64,000 bases of DNA from Lepidodermella squamata (lineage: Eukaryota; Gastrotricha), in assembly GCA_047495785.1 (NCBI GenBank), contig JBLDXI010000033.1, forward strand, positions 2,170,001 to 2,234,000, given 5' to 3'. Of the stretch, positions 21,577 through 33,880 are shown in pieces; the stretch's first letter is position 1, and each line of letters opens with the position of its first letter. A program made the translations under genes and the position numbers. The notes beneath the pieces are model-generated. The model worked only from the letters and a program-made list of their open reading frames with translations. It made no database searches and was not told the DNA's origin.

Positions 21577-22889
21577 ATGAGGAGTTTCTTACCGCGACTT
21601 TTGGCCATCTTGGCGTTTAGTGATTACTCATCAGCAATAGTTATTCGAAAGCCGGAGCAAGTCGCCGAAATTTTCTACGCACTCTGCCCTTTAACAGCAT
21701 CGCTCAACTTGGGCGTTGAACGGGTTTACGAGTCGAATTTCAAAAGGCCTATTCAAGTGCATGTCAGTATGATTCCACGGCGATTCTTGGTCGAGGAACG
21801 CGATATGACAGTAACATCGACACGCTTCAATGTCGAATTGTCCCTCGAATGGTCGCTGCCATGCGATGACATCTCAGAGCTGTGCAATCAGCTGATTATA
21901 TTAGACGACGATAACAAAACGGTAACCTGTCACAAGGAGAAAGGAGCGGAGGGCTATGTTATAGACGACGATTTCGTGGGGTTTAGCTTCCCTCGACCAA
22001 AGCGCACAGTTTGGCACCCCAAATTCGACCTGTTACGAACGTCTTCTTCAGAATCGTCCGATTTTGACGTGTAAGCCTTGTTTTCTTCAATTTTTTTTAA
22101 GGAAGATGTACGAAGAAATGTTCTCTTTTCAGTTTCATGGCTGAGCACATACGCATATTCCCTTTTGCGGGGAGGGCTCAGTGGTTGGGCCGAGGACCCA
22201 TCGAAAGCACCTGCGTGCCTTCAAGGCCTTACAGCTTCCCGTTCGACAGACTGAACTGCACAATCATTATGGAACCGTCATACGAAGACGCTCAATCGCT
22301 TCGCTACGCAATTGACACATTTTACGTACCAGAAGGCTTGAGCGAATTCTCGATCGGCAAGCTCGATTGGCAGCTCATTCCTTCTTCGCTGTTCTCTGCA
22401 ATAACTCAGGATAGAGTTCTTGTTTTCCGATTTGCATTTTCACGCCGCAATAGCCCCATGTTTTTCCGGCAGATTTTCATCCCAGTCTCGTGGATTATTT
22501 TCGCAATTCAACTGTTTAGCATTGTCCTGCCGCCTAAAACAATGATGCGGCCGTTGTTTAGCTTAGCAACATGCCTCACCCTCGGCGCTTTCATCGGCTA
22601 CTACGCCCACGCAGGTGTGCCGACAAACTCGCTCAACGGCTCATCGCCGGAGCCGTTCTACCTAGGCCATTTGATGATTGCTAAGCTTGTTTGCTCGCTT
22701 GTGGTAACCCTGCATACCTTGATATCTTGCAGTCTGGCTGAAACGCCGGAAGTTTCGCGAAATGTCGGTACTTGCGCGAAGTTGAGTGTATTAAGAGCAA
22801 TTGATTTATTGGTTGTCATTTTTATAACGTTAATGCAAGCAACATGTGACGCAATTTACGTGGATCTGATCAGTCAAACATGGGATTAG
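21577..22889 (+). CDS. divergent Cys-loop ligand-gated ion-channel subunit 2
   Basis: Two exons, 21577-22070 and 22133-22889, 416 residues, with the intron in the same place and phase as its neighbours. A signal peptide is followed by a ligand-binding domain with LSLEWSLPC and a Cys-loop containing YSFPFDRLNC. The loop has 14 residues between cysteines, one more than the canonical 13. M1 (RQIFIPVSWIIFAIQL), M2 (starting PKTMMRPLFSLATCL), M3 and M4 follow, with an M3-M4 loop of under 30 residues. No vicinal cysteines typical of acetylcholine-binding alpha subunits are seen. Its stop is 83 bases before the next channel's ATG, with AATAAA between, so the two are probably one operon. Confidence 0.85.
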
Positions 22890-22950
22890 AGTATATTTAC
22901 CCTGACGAATAAAATTAATGGACGTTTTTTATCCCGTATTTTGTTTTAAA

Positions 22951-22961
22951 CTTATTTTCAG
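22951..22961 (+). promoter_or_regulatory. candidate spliced-leader acceptor between channel genes 2 and 3
   Basis: CTTATTTTCAG ends 11 bases before the ATG at 22973 and 72 bases after the upstream stop, the arrangement expected for the downstream gene of a nematode operon. Confidence 0.5.
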
Positions 22962-22972
22962 CCTTTTGATCT

Positions 22973-24321
22973 ATGCCTGAATTGATAGTCGCAATCATAT
23001 TTTCATTTTTCGCAAAAGGTGCGATCAGCGATTCTATCGTACAAATCGAGCAGGCTGAAAATCTTGACGATTCATTTTTGTATTTTTGCCCCCAAACAAA
23101 GTGGGCGAATTTACCAACAGAATGGGCCTACCAAAACAAGTTCAGGAACCTAATTACCGTAGAAGTAGCCGTTACTTTGCACCGCTTTGCTGAAATCGAT
23201 GATCTGGAGCAAACTTTATCGCTGTTCCTCGAGGTCAGAGCACAATGGAGCCTACCTTGCAACGCCACTGATTTCTGTGGAAATCTAAGTATTATCCATT
23301 TTGACGATGATGGTGATGATGAGATGGGCAATGATAGCGAAGAAGAGCAGGAAAAGACAACCACTCTGACACCTTTACCAACGAAAGTTATCGATACATC
23401 GCAATGCCCGAATGCTGAAGAATTTCAAGAGTTCACCTTCTATATTGGCATAAGGGATCGCGTGTGGTATCCAACTATAATGCACCAGAATGCGCTAAAA
23501 AAGCCCTGGAAAATAATAACGTAAGACCTTGATACTTGAACTTGATAGATACAGATGACTCTTCTAAAAAATACAGCGGATTTGGTGAAGACTTGACGGT
23601 ATATCCTTTTCAAAGCAGAATGAAATGGAATTTTCGAGGTCGCTTGGACTCATCATGCACCGATTTCGCATTCAGCAAGTTTCCATTCGATACTTTGAAC
23701 TGTTCTATCATCCTCGAATCTGAGGAGCCTGCGAAGGTTATTCGTTACAAAATCAAGCAATTCATCATTCACCCAGCCGCTGTGGATGATTTCATCAGCG
23801 AAACGGAAATATGGCGGCATCACCCTGAAAAAATGTCAGCGGGCGTTGAGATTACGAAACCTTCTGAAGGACTTTCTCATCACCGCCTGGTTTTTTCCAT
23901 GTTTTACAGCCGCAAGTATCAGTACTTTTTATGCAATGTTTTCATACCAACTTATGCGCTTTACTTTCTGCAATTAACCGCCCTGATTATGCCGCCTCGC
24001 ATGCCCGACAGGCCGTCGTTTTCAGTCACCGTAGTGCTAGCGGCAAGTGTCACTTTAGGCATGGTGTTTCAGGAAATTCCGAAAACGTCTGAAACTGTTT
24101 ACGTGGTGTGGCTTATCGCCTCGAAGCTGCTTTGCGGCGTGGGGATAACCGCCTACAGTCTGGTGGCGTGTGCGATATCCCGGGAGCCGCGCTTCTCACA
24201 GCCGATAAAAAGTCTGAACGGCATGACAACCATCCGAGCTATCGACTGTGCATTTGGCTTTGTTGTCTTAGTTGGTACCGTCAGTCTGGACGTGGGTTTC
24301 TTTTTATTAATGATAAGATGA
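22973..24321 (+). CDS. divergent Cys-loop ligand-gated ion-channel subunit 3
   Basis: Two exons, 22973-23520 and 23577-24321, 430 residues. A signal peptide, ligand-binding domain (LEVRAQWSLPCN) and Cys-loop SKFPFDTLNC with 14 residues between the cysteines are followed by four membrane segments (M1 NVFIPTYALYFLQLTALI, M2 from PPRMPDRPSFSVTVV, M3 LIASKLLCGVGITAYSL, M4 near the end). An acidic insertion (DDDGDDEMGNDSEEEQEK) lies in the extracellular domain and is absent from the two paralogues. The exon-2 acceptor at 23576 was chosen because the earlier one (23553) creates a stop. Likely co-transcribed with subunit 2. Confidence 0.85.
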
Positions 24322-24914
24322 ACTGATAGCTAAAAAGCCGTGAACTCGACAAGTAACAACACTTTATTGGTCGAATGTTTGTCCGCATCGTTTTATACAA
24401 GATAGTTGAGGATGTTAAATAAAAGCGAGAGAGAATAACCGAGAATAAGACAAGAGAAACTGTATGTTTTCGCCGTTAAAAGCGGCAGAGAATGATGGCT
24501 TCACAAAAAAACCTAGCGAATCAACTCATTTTTTCCTGCAATTTTTCGTCGCGGCGAGACACGTATTGCTTATAGCATACTGAATGACATCATAAACACA
24601 TTACACCAGAAAAGTCTCTTTGAGAGAGAGCGTCACATCATTGCGCAAAACACCTAGTAATAGATATATATAACGACAGACACAGCGCCCGAAATTTTAA
24701 AAGCTGGGCAAGTTTCAACAACAATGATTTTGTTTCAGCGGTCGGTTATTTCCCTGAAAATGAAGATGAGCAGACCATAGTATTATCATCGGTTGGCATG
24801 TTGCTCTATTGTCGGCATGCATTTTGTACGGTAATGCTGGTAAAAACTGAAAAATAAATGTTATTGAAAAAATGTTTAAGGTAGAATTTTCGAACTCACA
24901 TTTTCTAACAGGCT
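24322..24914. other. convergent 3' region, channel 3 / SWI-SNF ATPase
   Basis: No gene seen. A minus-strand AATAAA (TTTATT at 24363-24368) could end the ATPase transcript about 550 bases after its stop, which would bring it close to the stop of channel 3. Confidence 0.4.
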
Positions 24915-27900
24915 CTATTTAGATGATGCGTCATTCGACGCTTCTGAGCCTTCGTCTTTCGTGGCGAGATTCAGGGGTCCAGTACTGCCCGAGCTGGCTT
25001 TCCGCGATGACGTCGATGACGAGCTTGCCGATGCCGGTTTAGTGACCGGTTTCGATAGATCCAACACGTCGTCAGCCTCAGCCGCCGCCGACGATTGGGC
25101 GGATGGCGGGCGTGGCGGGGGTGGAGCTGGGGCGGCTTGTTTCGGAGGTTTCGGAGCCGGGTTGGACGACGAGGCAGAAGACGGTGGGCGAGGTTTCGGA
25201 GGCGCTGGTGGTTCTGAAGCCGCGCCGCTGCCAGCTATAGCGGCCTGAAGCAGTTGCTCGGCTAGACCAGGCGGTAATCCGCCCAAGCCCCGAAGACCCT
25301 CGGCTAACGACGCAGCCGCTAGTTGCTGCTGAGCTTGCTGGGCCATTTGCTGCTGGGCCAACTGCTGTTGCAGCAGCATAGACGCAAGCATCAACGGATC
25401 GCCGAACATCATCGCCGATGGGTTGCCGAACAATTGGGAGAGCGTTTCGGCCGAAATACCAGGCGGCAGACCGGGCAGCCCACCTAACCCTCCCAGACCA
25501 GGTATAGCTGAGCCCAGTAAAGCAGCGGCCTGCAGCTGAGCGGCTGCTTGTTGTTGCGCCTGCTGCTGGGCGGCAGCGGCAGCCATCGCCGCGGCTTGCG
25601 CATTCGATGAGGCCTTGCTGCTACTACTGCCCGGATCTTTCTTCGACGAGGACGAAGCACCGCCGTGATGCTCTTTGTGTGGTTTTTCAGGTCGCTCTGA
25701 CTTTTCGTGTTTATCTTGTTTATCATGTTTATCATGCTTCTCGTGTTTCTCGTGCTTTTCGTGCTTTTCAGCCGATAGATCTTTCAACTCATGAGATGAA
25801 GATGAAGGCTTCATAGCACTGGTATCGACAATTCGAGGTTTTCGAGGTGGTTTCGGAACTTCTTTCGGAGCTTCTTTCGGGGTGGTCGATAGAGACCGCT
25901 CGGGTATACTTGACGAGGAGCTTTCGTCAACAGGCGGCGGAGGCGGTTTCTCGGTCGATTTCCGTTTTTTAGCCTCAGCTTTCGGCGGTTTTTCATCGCT
26001 GGGCTCAGGTGCCCCGGGTAACGACTGGGCGGCTTCGTCGGCCGGAGGCGGGGTAGCGGCCCTCGGTTCCTTCTTCGGATTTTTCGGCGGCCGGCCCTTT
26101 CTGCCGGGCACTTTCGCCGGGGTCGGTTTCGGGGTTGGTTCGGCGTCGAGCGAAGAATCATTACCGCCAAGACCGGACTGGTCAGCCTGGTGGGAGGTGT
26201 CCCGATCAGAGGCACCCGGGTTCGTCTCGTCATCCTCGGCCACGACCACCTTTTTCCGTTTTTTCGACGAAGACGTCGGGGCAGGGGGTTGCTTCCGCTT
26301 CTTCGGCGTTTTCTTCTCCCTCTTCGCAGATGACTCCGGGTCGTCTTCCGCCCCATTCGTAGCCCCATCACCCTCGCCGCCTTCCTCAGCGTTATCACCG
26401 CCCTCCTCGTCATCGCCAGTTGCGGATAACTTGGAATTTTCGTCATCGTCCTCGGCGCCTTCGCCCGATTTCGACTTTTTGCCCTTCTTCGGCGTTGCAT
26501 CCTGCGCTTTCCTCTTGCCCCGGCCGCGGCCAGATGGCGCCGCCGCAGCCTCTGCCTCTTCCTCCTCGTCCAAAATGTCGTTCAGCCACTGCTCGTCGCT
26601 CATAGAATCGATCGCATAATCAACCTGTTTCCGCTCACGAGCACCGCGACCACGCAATTGCTCCTCCAACTCTTGCTCCTCAACCACACGCTGCAAGTCC
26701 TCCTCGTCTCGCAACAGCCAGGCAGGCAATTCATTTTCTTGAATTAAACGCGACTTCCAACCGGACTGCATGTGCTCGCGGTTGATGCGTTCCATATCGA
26801 TTTTCTCGAAAATTTCCGCCTCATCCTCACTACGAGCCATCATTTCATTGATGGCCTTGTCGTCGGGGACCTCGAGATCTTCCTCCTCCTCCATATCGTC
26901 CTGTTGCAGCAGGAGTTGTAGAAAACGCTTCCGCTCGTTTGAGGTGGATTTCTGGTCAAACATGCCGGCTTGAATGACCTTTTCGTCGACGTTCAATTTG
27001 AAGCGCGCCGCGGCTAAAATTCGCTCTTCGACCGAATTCACGGTCATCAAACGCAAGACACGCACTTCATTGCGCTGGCCGATACGATGCGCACGATCTT
27101 GCGCCTGCAAATCTTGGTGCGGGTTCCAGTCAGAGTCGAAAATGATGACGGTGTCGGCAGATTGCAAATTCAAACCAAGACCGCCAGCTCGGGTCGATAG
27201 GATGAAGATGAAGTACTCCGCATTCGGGTCCTGAAATTGCTTCAGCAAGTCGCCTCGCTCCTCGGCCTTCGTAGTACCATCCAGGCGAAGGTACTTGTAA
27301 CCACGCCAATTGAAATAGTCCTCCAAAATCGACAAGGCAGAAGTCATCTATAAAATTAAAATTAAATTTTAATCGAAATTTTAGGAAAAATTTTGTTACC
27401 TGAGAGAAAAGCAAAACTCGATGTCCGGTTGCTCTGAGTTTTGGCAGGATACGATCGAGGAGTTCGAACTTGCCGGCAGCTCGGTACAGATCCGGCCCGG
27501 TAATCGACGTGTTCGGTTCTAGACCGATGTGCGCGGCGTAGGCCTGTTCGTAGTGGGGGAACATGAACGGGTGATTGCACACCTTTCGCAGCTGCATCAG
27601 CGTGTTCATTAGGGTGCGAGCGCCCTTCTTGTCCTTATCAGACACGTCCGTCAACATGATACCCTTCTGCATGTGGCGGTAGATGGCACGCTGCAGGCCG
27701 GACATTTCCACCTTAATGACATACTCGACCTTGTCGGGGAGTTGAGATTCGACCTCCTTTTTAAGGCGGCGGAGAAGGAAAGGACGAAGCACCTTGTGTA
27801 GACGTCGAATGATCAAAAGCGATTCTTCGCTGTTCAACTCGACTTTTTCGGTCGTGTTGGCGAATGGCGCGTTGAACCACTGTTCGAACGTAGTGCAAGA

Positions 27901-30016
27901 CTTAAAAATGTTGGGTAACATGAAATTGAGCAGCGCCCACAATTCGGGCAGTTTATTTTGCAGCGGCGTGCCGGTCAGCAGCAGACGATGCGGCGCCGTA
28001 TAGTACGTGTTCAAAATGATAGTCAGTTTGCAGTGGTGGTTCTTCATGCGGTGACCTTCGTCGATAATCAGGTACTTCCACTTGATTTTCGACAAAACGG
28101 CCTTGTCCTTGATGATGTACTCGTAGGTTGTTAGCAACACATTGAATCGCGCTGTTTTAATCTGAGAGGCAAGATTTCGACGCGATTGAGGAGAACCTTA
28201 AAAAAATGATAATTTAAGGAGGATTATATAAAAAAAATTTAATTTCACCTTTGTAGGTAATCACAGTAAGGCTTGGAACCCATTTTTCAAACTCATATTG
28301 CCAATTGGAAATTGTAGAAAGCGGTACGATGATCAAATGCGGCCCGTTCGACTTCTTCTTATCGGCCAAGTGAGCAATTAGACCGATAGTTTGGATAGTC
28401 TTGCCAAGACCCATCTCATCGGCCAGAATACCGTTCAAATTGTTGTTGAACAGCGAAACCAGCCATTCGATACCTTTGAGCTGGTACTTTTTCAACTCGC
28501 CGTTCACCATGTTCGACGGCTGCTTGTCAACCGGCTCGATAACGGAGTGGGCGATAGCGTAGTAATTATTGAATCCAGCTCCTCGTTTGTAGTCATCGTC
28601 TTCCTCAAGCCTGGCCTGCTCGATAATAGCTTTAGTTTGCTCGTCCTCGGGCAAATCAGAGGAGGTGCCCGCTGGTTTGGCGGAGGCTGCACTTATAGGC
28701 CGATCTTGGTTGTTCGTATTGTTGGTTTCGTCATCGCTCTCCTCGTCTCGAGGCTCAACTTCGAAGCCCTGGTGCATTTCGAGCCAAGTCTCGAGTTGCG
28801 ATTCAAGCGGCGCGTCTTTCCCGCTCAATCGCTCGCCCGTCTCCGGGTTGTGAACAGTGACTCGTCGCTCGCCATCTTCCGTGACCAGGTCCAATTTCTC
28901 GCGACGCCGTTTCGCCTTGTCAGAATCGATTTTCTTCTGAGTATCCACTTTATGCTGTTTGACCAGGTTGACCAAGTTTAAAATAAACTCATCGGTTTGT
29001 TTCAGCAAGAACGCAAGACGCTTGTCCTTCTTCTCGTCAATCATCTTACGATAACCGACTTCATCCTCAGCCATCAAACGGTTGATACGCTCCTTCTCGT
29101 TACGCTCGGCCTGTTTCTTCGCCTCGCGCTCGGTGTTGGCATGCCAGGCTAGAACGCTCTTGCCGACCTTGTTCAACGTAGCCCGAATGCCCTTGTGGTA
29201 CTCCTTGAACTCTTTGCCGTGTTGAATGACAGCGTTGATGTACTCGAGATGCTTTTGGCGTTTCTTCCGTTCCATCTCAATCTTCTGTTGCCGCTCCAGC
29301 TTCTCGGTAATTCGCGCCTCTCGCAACGTTTGCCGCTTCGGACGGCGGTAGTCTTTCATATTGAGCATCGTCTGAAGGGTGTTATCGCGCCGCATGAAGC
29401 CGAGAACTTCATTGCGAAGTGATCGCTGGAAATCAACGAGGCGCAGGGCCTTCAAAGTGATCGTCGCTTTGACTCGTAGGTCATCGCTACAGTTCAACGG
29501 CGTGGTTTCCAACTCACGAATGTGGTAAGACATGCGTTGCGCAACCCGGTTCTCGCGTTCGATCAACAACTGGATCGGGTCAACTCCGGGAGGTTTGGCG
29601 GCCGCGGCGGTTTTGCCAGGTCTCTGCTGCATTTGCAACATGGTCTGAACAGAAATTTGCGGCTGAGCCGGGACTACGGCGGTCTGTGGGGGTGGTCCGG
29701 CTGGAGCAGGGCTTGGCCCAGTCGACGCCAGTAAACCAGCTACCGTTGTGGTCTGGCCGGTCGTACTGAGAGACGCCCGGGTTCGGTCGACAGCAACGGC
29801 TAGAAATCCGTCGGGAACGGCCTGATTTCGCGACAACAGTCGGTAAGTGTTAATCTGAGCTCGCAGCTGAGCCATTTGGGCTTCCGAGAAAAGCCGCATA
29901 GCCGCGGCGTTACCACCAGGTGGTGGCGCCGGTCCGGGCGGGCGTTGGCCATAACCAGGCTCCATTTGAGAATTAGCCGACGGCTGGAGGTACGAAACAC
30001 TGCCAGCGCCGTCCAT
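24915..30016 (-). CDS. SWI/SNF ATPase, Brahma/SMARCA2-4 type, copy A
   Basis: Three exons on minus: 30016-28249, 28196-27400 and 27347-24915, 1665 residues. This is the catalytic motor of a SWI/SNF (BAF) chromatin remodeller. Domains in order: QLQ (about 40-75), HSA (about 220-360, binds actin-related proteins), DEXD helicase lobe with Walker A DEMGLGKT (about 535) and DEGH (about 634), HELICc lobe with [16 protein letters not shown] and AHRIGQ (about 910-930), and SnAC (about 975-1100). The C-terminal 560 residues are low-complexity: acidic and lysine-rich blocks, an AT-hook-like GRKGRPPK, a histidine-lysine-glutamate repeat, glutamine/alanine stretches and, near the end, VLDLSKP and GPLNLAT. 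No bromodomain is visible, which is unusual for this family. A TTTATTTTAG acceptor (30034-30044) lies 17 bases before the ATG. Confidence 0.93.
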
Positions 30017-30033
30017 TCAGATTTATAAAAAGC

Positions 30034-30044
30034 CTAAAATAAAT
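30034..30044 (-). promoter_or_regulatory. candidate spliced-leader acceptor of the downstream SWI/SNF gene
   Basis: On minus, TTTATTTTAG precedes the ATG of copy A by 17 bases and follows the stop of copy B by about 137 bases, consistent with an operon whose second gene is trans-spliced. Confidence 0.45.
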
Positions 30045-30180
30045 GAAACACAAGTTAAACACCTTTAAAAATTCAATAATGAAAAAGACACCAGAGTTGA
30101 GGCTATCATCAAGCGAAAGAGTTGAAAGTAAAAATATATTCGTGTACAATAGAGCTGGATTATTATTATAATATTCGATA

Positions 30181-33100
30181 TCAGCCCTGAAATGATTGAG
30201 AATCTTCATAACCGACGATTTCTTCATATTCAACCGCATATCCACCGTACAAATCATCAGTCTCGTCTTGTTCTTGGTAAGGATCCTGATCCTGGTCTTG
30301 GTCCTGGTCTTGTTCAGACTCTTCCTCCTCCTCGGCGTAAGAGGTTGTCGATTCATTGTAACCGTAGCCGGACTGCTGGGAGTGATCGTCTTGCTCAAAA
30401 TTGCTAGTAGTAGGCTCTTCGATGTAGGCAGAACTCACGCCAGGTTCTTCAACTTTTTCCCGCTTTTTCCGCGGCTTTTTCGGTTTCTTAGGCTCACCAG
30501 GTTGGCCCGAAGCAGGTCGCTTCTTCCGACGACCGGTGTCCTCATCAAGCACTTCCCGCATCCATTGCTCTTCGGTTTGAGAGTCTTTACCATAGTCGAC
30601 TTGCTTACGTTCTCTTGCTCCTAAACAGAAAATCCAGCTTAATAATAGGAGGAACATTATTATTTAAAAAACTGACCTCGGCCGTAATAAAGGTCTTCAA
30701 GTTCTTTTTCCTCAGTAATACGACGGAGATCTTCTTCGTTTTTCAAAAGCCATTTCGGTAGTTCAGTTTCTTGGATGAGTCGCGACCGAAGACCAATCGC
30801 TTGGTCCCTCGCTTCACGCTCCATGTCCATTTTCTCGAAGAATTCCGCCTCATCTTCGCCACGAGCCATCATTTCATTTATCGCCTTATCATCAGGTACT
30901 TCAAGGTCTTCCTCCTCTTCCAAATCATCTTGCTGAAGAAGCAGTTGCAAAAAGCGTTTTCGTTCATTTGAGGTAGACTTTTGATCGAATTTTCCGGCCT
31001 GGATGACCTTTTCGTCGACGCTCAGCTTGAAACGAGCCGCGGCTAAAATACGCTCCTCGACCGAATTAGCGGTAACTAATCTCAGGACACGAACTTCGCT
31101 TTTCTGGCCAATACGATGAGCACGATCTTGCGCCTGCAGATCCTGATGAGGATTCCAGTCGGAGTCGAAGATAATGACAGTATCAGCGGATTGCAAATTC
31201 AACCCTAAACCTCCAGCTCGGGTCGACAGGATGAAAATGAAATAATCAGAGCCTGGCGCTTGAAATTTTCGCAGCAATTCGCCGCGGTCATCAGATTTTG
31301 TCGAGCCGTCAAGACGCAAATACTTGTACTGCTTCAACTGGAAATAGTCTTCCAAAATCGTCAAAGCAGACGTCATTTGCGAAAACATCAAGATTCGATG
31401 CCCTGTCGCTTTCAACTTCGGGAGAATGCGATCGAGAAGTTCGAACTTTCCGGAAGCTCTGAACAAATCGTTGCCAGTGATATGGGACTCCTTTGCCAGA
31501 CCGATATGGTCAGCGTAAGCGCGTTCAATTTGAGGGAACATGAACGGGTGATTGCAAATTTTTCGCAATTGCATCAATGTATTCATCAAAGTTTTGGTGC
31601 CACTGCCCTTTTCGGCCTTATCAGTATCGTTCGTCAACATAAAACCTTTCTGCATGTGGCCGTAGACAACACGCTGTAGACCGGACATTTCCACCTTAAT
31701 AACGTATTCAACTTTATCGGGAAGTTGCGATTCGACCTCCTTTTTAAGGCGGCGCAGAAGGAAAGGTCTCAGGACCTTGTGAAGTCGTCGAATGATCAAA
31801 ATCGACTCTTCGCTGTTTAATTCCACCTTTTCGCCCGTATTCGCGAAAGGAGCGTTGAACCACTGTTCGAATGTCGAGCATGACTTGAAAATATTCGGTA
31901 GCATGAAATTCAACAAAGCCCACAATTCCGGCAGCTTATTCTGAAGGGGTGTACCAGTTAGAAGCAGGCGATGAGGGGCTGAGTAGTACGTATTCAACAC
32001 CACTGTCAATTTGCAGTGATGATTCTTCATTCGATGACCCTCGTCAATTATCAAGTACTTCCATTTCGTCTTCGAAAGGATAGATTTGTCTTTTATGATG
32101 TACTCATAAGTGGTCAACAAAACATTGAAGCGGCCGGTTTTGATCTGATTGGCCAGGTTTTTACGATGCTGGGGCGAACCTTTGTACGTAATTACAGTCA
32201 AATTCGGCACCCATTTCTCGAACTCGTATTGCCAATTGGAGATCGTGGCGAGAGGCACAACAATAACATGAGGCCCGGTCGTTTTCTTCTTATCAGCCAG
32301 ATACGCGATCAAGCCAATTGTTTGAATTGTTTTACCGAGACCCATTTCGTCGGCCAAAATGCCGTTCAAATTGTTATTGTACAACGAAACGAGCCATTCG
32401 ATGCCTTTGAGCTGGTACTCCTTAAGCTCACCGTTAATCATATTCGACGGCTGCTTTGTGACAGGCTCCACAACTGAATGAGCGATGGCGTAGTAGTTTC
32501 CGCTGTCAGTACTGTTTCGTTGATATTCATCATCCTCTTCAGTCTTCGCCTTTTCGATAATCGCCTTGGCCTGATCGTCATCGGTCGGCTCAAGAGCCCG
32601 GTCAGTTTCACCGTCTTCATCACGAGGAGCGACCTCAAAACCTGAAGAAATGCAACATATAAAAAATGAAGAAAAATCCACCTTAACTAATTACCTGGAT
32701 GCATTTCTAGCCAGGATTCGAGCTGAGATTCTAGTGGAGCATCTTTTTGACTGATTCTTTCGCCCGTGACTGGATTGTGCAAAACAATTCTCCGCTCGCC
32801 GCCATCTTGATCAGCTTGCATGCGCCGTCTTTCACGTTCCTCCCGATCCAAAACAAGCCGCCTCTCAGCAGCATCTTCTTTGTGTTGCTTCACCAAATTG
32901 ACCAAATTTAAAATGAACTCATCAGTTTGCTTGAGAAGGAACGCCAGACGCTTGTCTTTTTTCTCATCAATCATCATTCGGTAGCCGGCTTCATCCTCGG
33001 CCATCAGGCGCTGGAGTCGCTCCCTTTCTATTTTCTCCTGCTGGCGTTTGAACTCCCTTTCGTTGTTCAAATGCCACGTCAAAACAGCTTTTCCTATCTT

Positions 33101-33880
33101 TGAGGTAGTCTGGTGAGCGGTTTTGTGAAACTCCCTGAATTCTTTCGCATGCTGAAGAACCGATGCGAGATACTCCGCGTTTTTCTGCTTCTTTTCTCGC
33201 TCCATAATCAATTTTTGCTGCCGTTGTTGCCTGAATAATTTCTGCTGCCGCTTCGATAAATTCGCAATATTAACATTGCTGTCACTGGGCTCGTTGAGCT
33301 TTTGCTTAATTATCGACGCAACGTCAGTTCTGACTGATTTCTGAAATTGCGACAATCGAAGAGCTCGCAGCGTGATTTGCGCTTTTAGCTTCGAGTCTTC
33401 ATCAGGTAAAAACTGCTGGTATTTGTCGACTTCCCGCGCGTGAAGAGCCATGCGAGTCGCGAGGCGGACATTTCTCTCCAAGACAACATGGGCTCGGTCG
33501 ATGGGTTGGGGTGGCACGGCCGGGGCAAGTTTACTTTGCCTGGCACTTTGGCGTTGGACTTGAATCGCTAACGACGGAGTTTCGACCGGGCTCGACCAGT
33601 CAGGCCGCGGGTCGAAAGTGAAGGACAGACTAGTTTTCTGGCATACTTTGCCTCGATTTAGCGCAACGGACAACAATCCTTCGGGAATGGTCAGTTTTTG
33701 AATAAACGCCCGATAGGCGTAGATTTGAGCCCTCAGTTGAGAAAACTGAGCCCCGGTAAAACGAACGGGTTCAGTCGGCGGATCGTAGGACGGGCATGAG
33801 CTCGAACGGTCGTACAGAGGAACCGGCTCTTCTTTGGTTTCGGAAAGTAGAGAACCCAAGAGGTCCTCATTTTCCAACAT
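30181..33880 (-). CDS. SWI/SNF ATPase, Brahma/SMARCA2-4 type, copy B
   Basis: Three exons on minus: 33880-32695, 32641-30677 and 30620-30181, 1196 residues. Same plan as copy A: QLQ (about 35-70), HSA (about 200-345), DEXD lobe with DEMGLGKT and DEGH, HELICc lobe with AHRIGQ, and SnAC ending [10 protein letters not shown]. After that only about 145 residues remain: a lysine/proline-rich patch, then an acidic tail with a run of Gln-Asp pairs. There is no bromodomain and no equivalent of copy A's long tail. The helicase region is very close to copy A, but none of the four introns in the two genes fall at the same position. Copy B is upstream of A on the same strand with 164 bases between, so they are a tandem duplication and perhaps an operon. 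The ATG at 33880 was preferred to the non-ATG codon just upstream. Confidence 0.92.

Noticed and set aside
25811-26619. Arg/Pro-rich and Ser-rich open frames overlapping the SWI/SNF copy A tail
   Set aside because: Shadows of the low-complexity tail in other frames.
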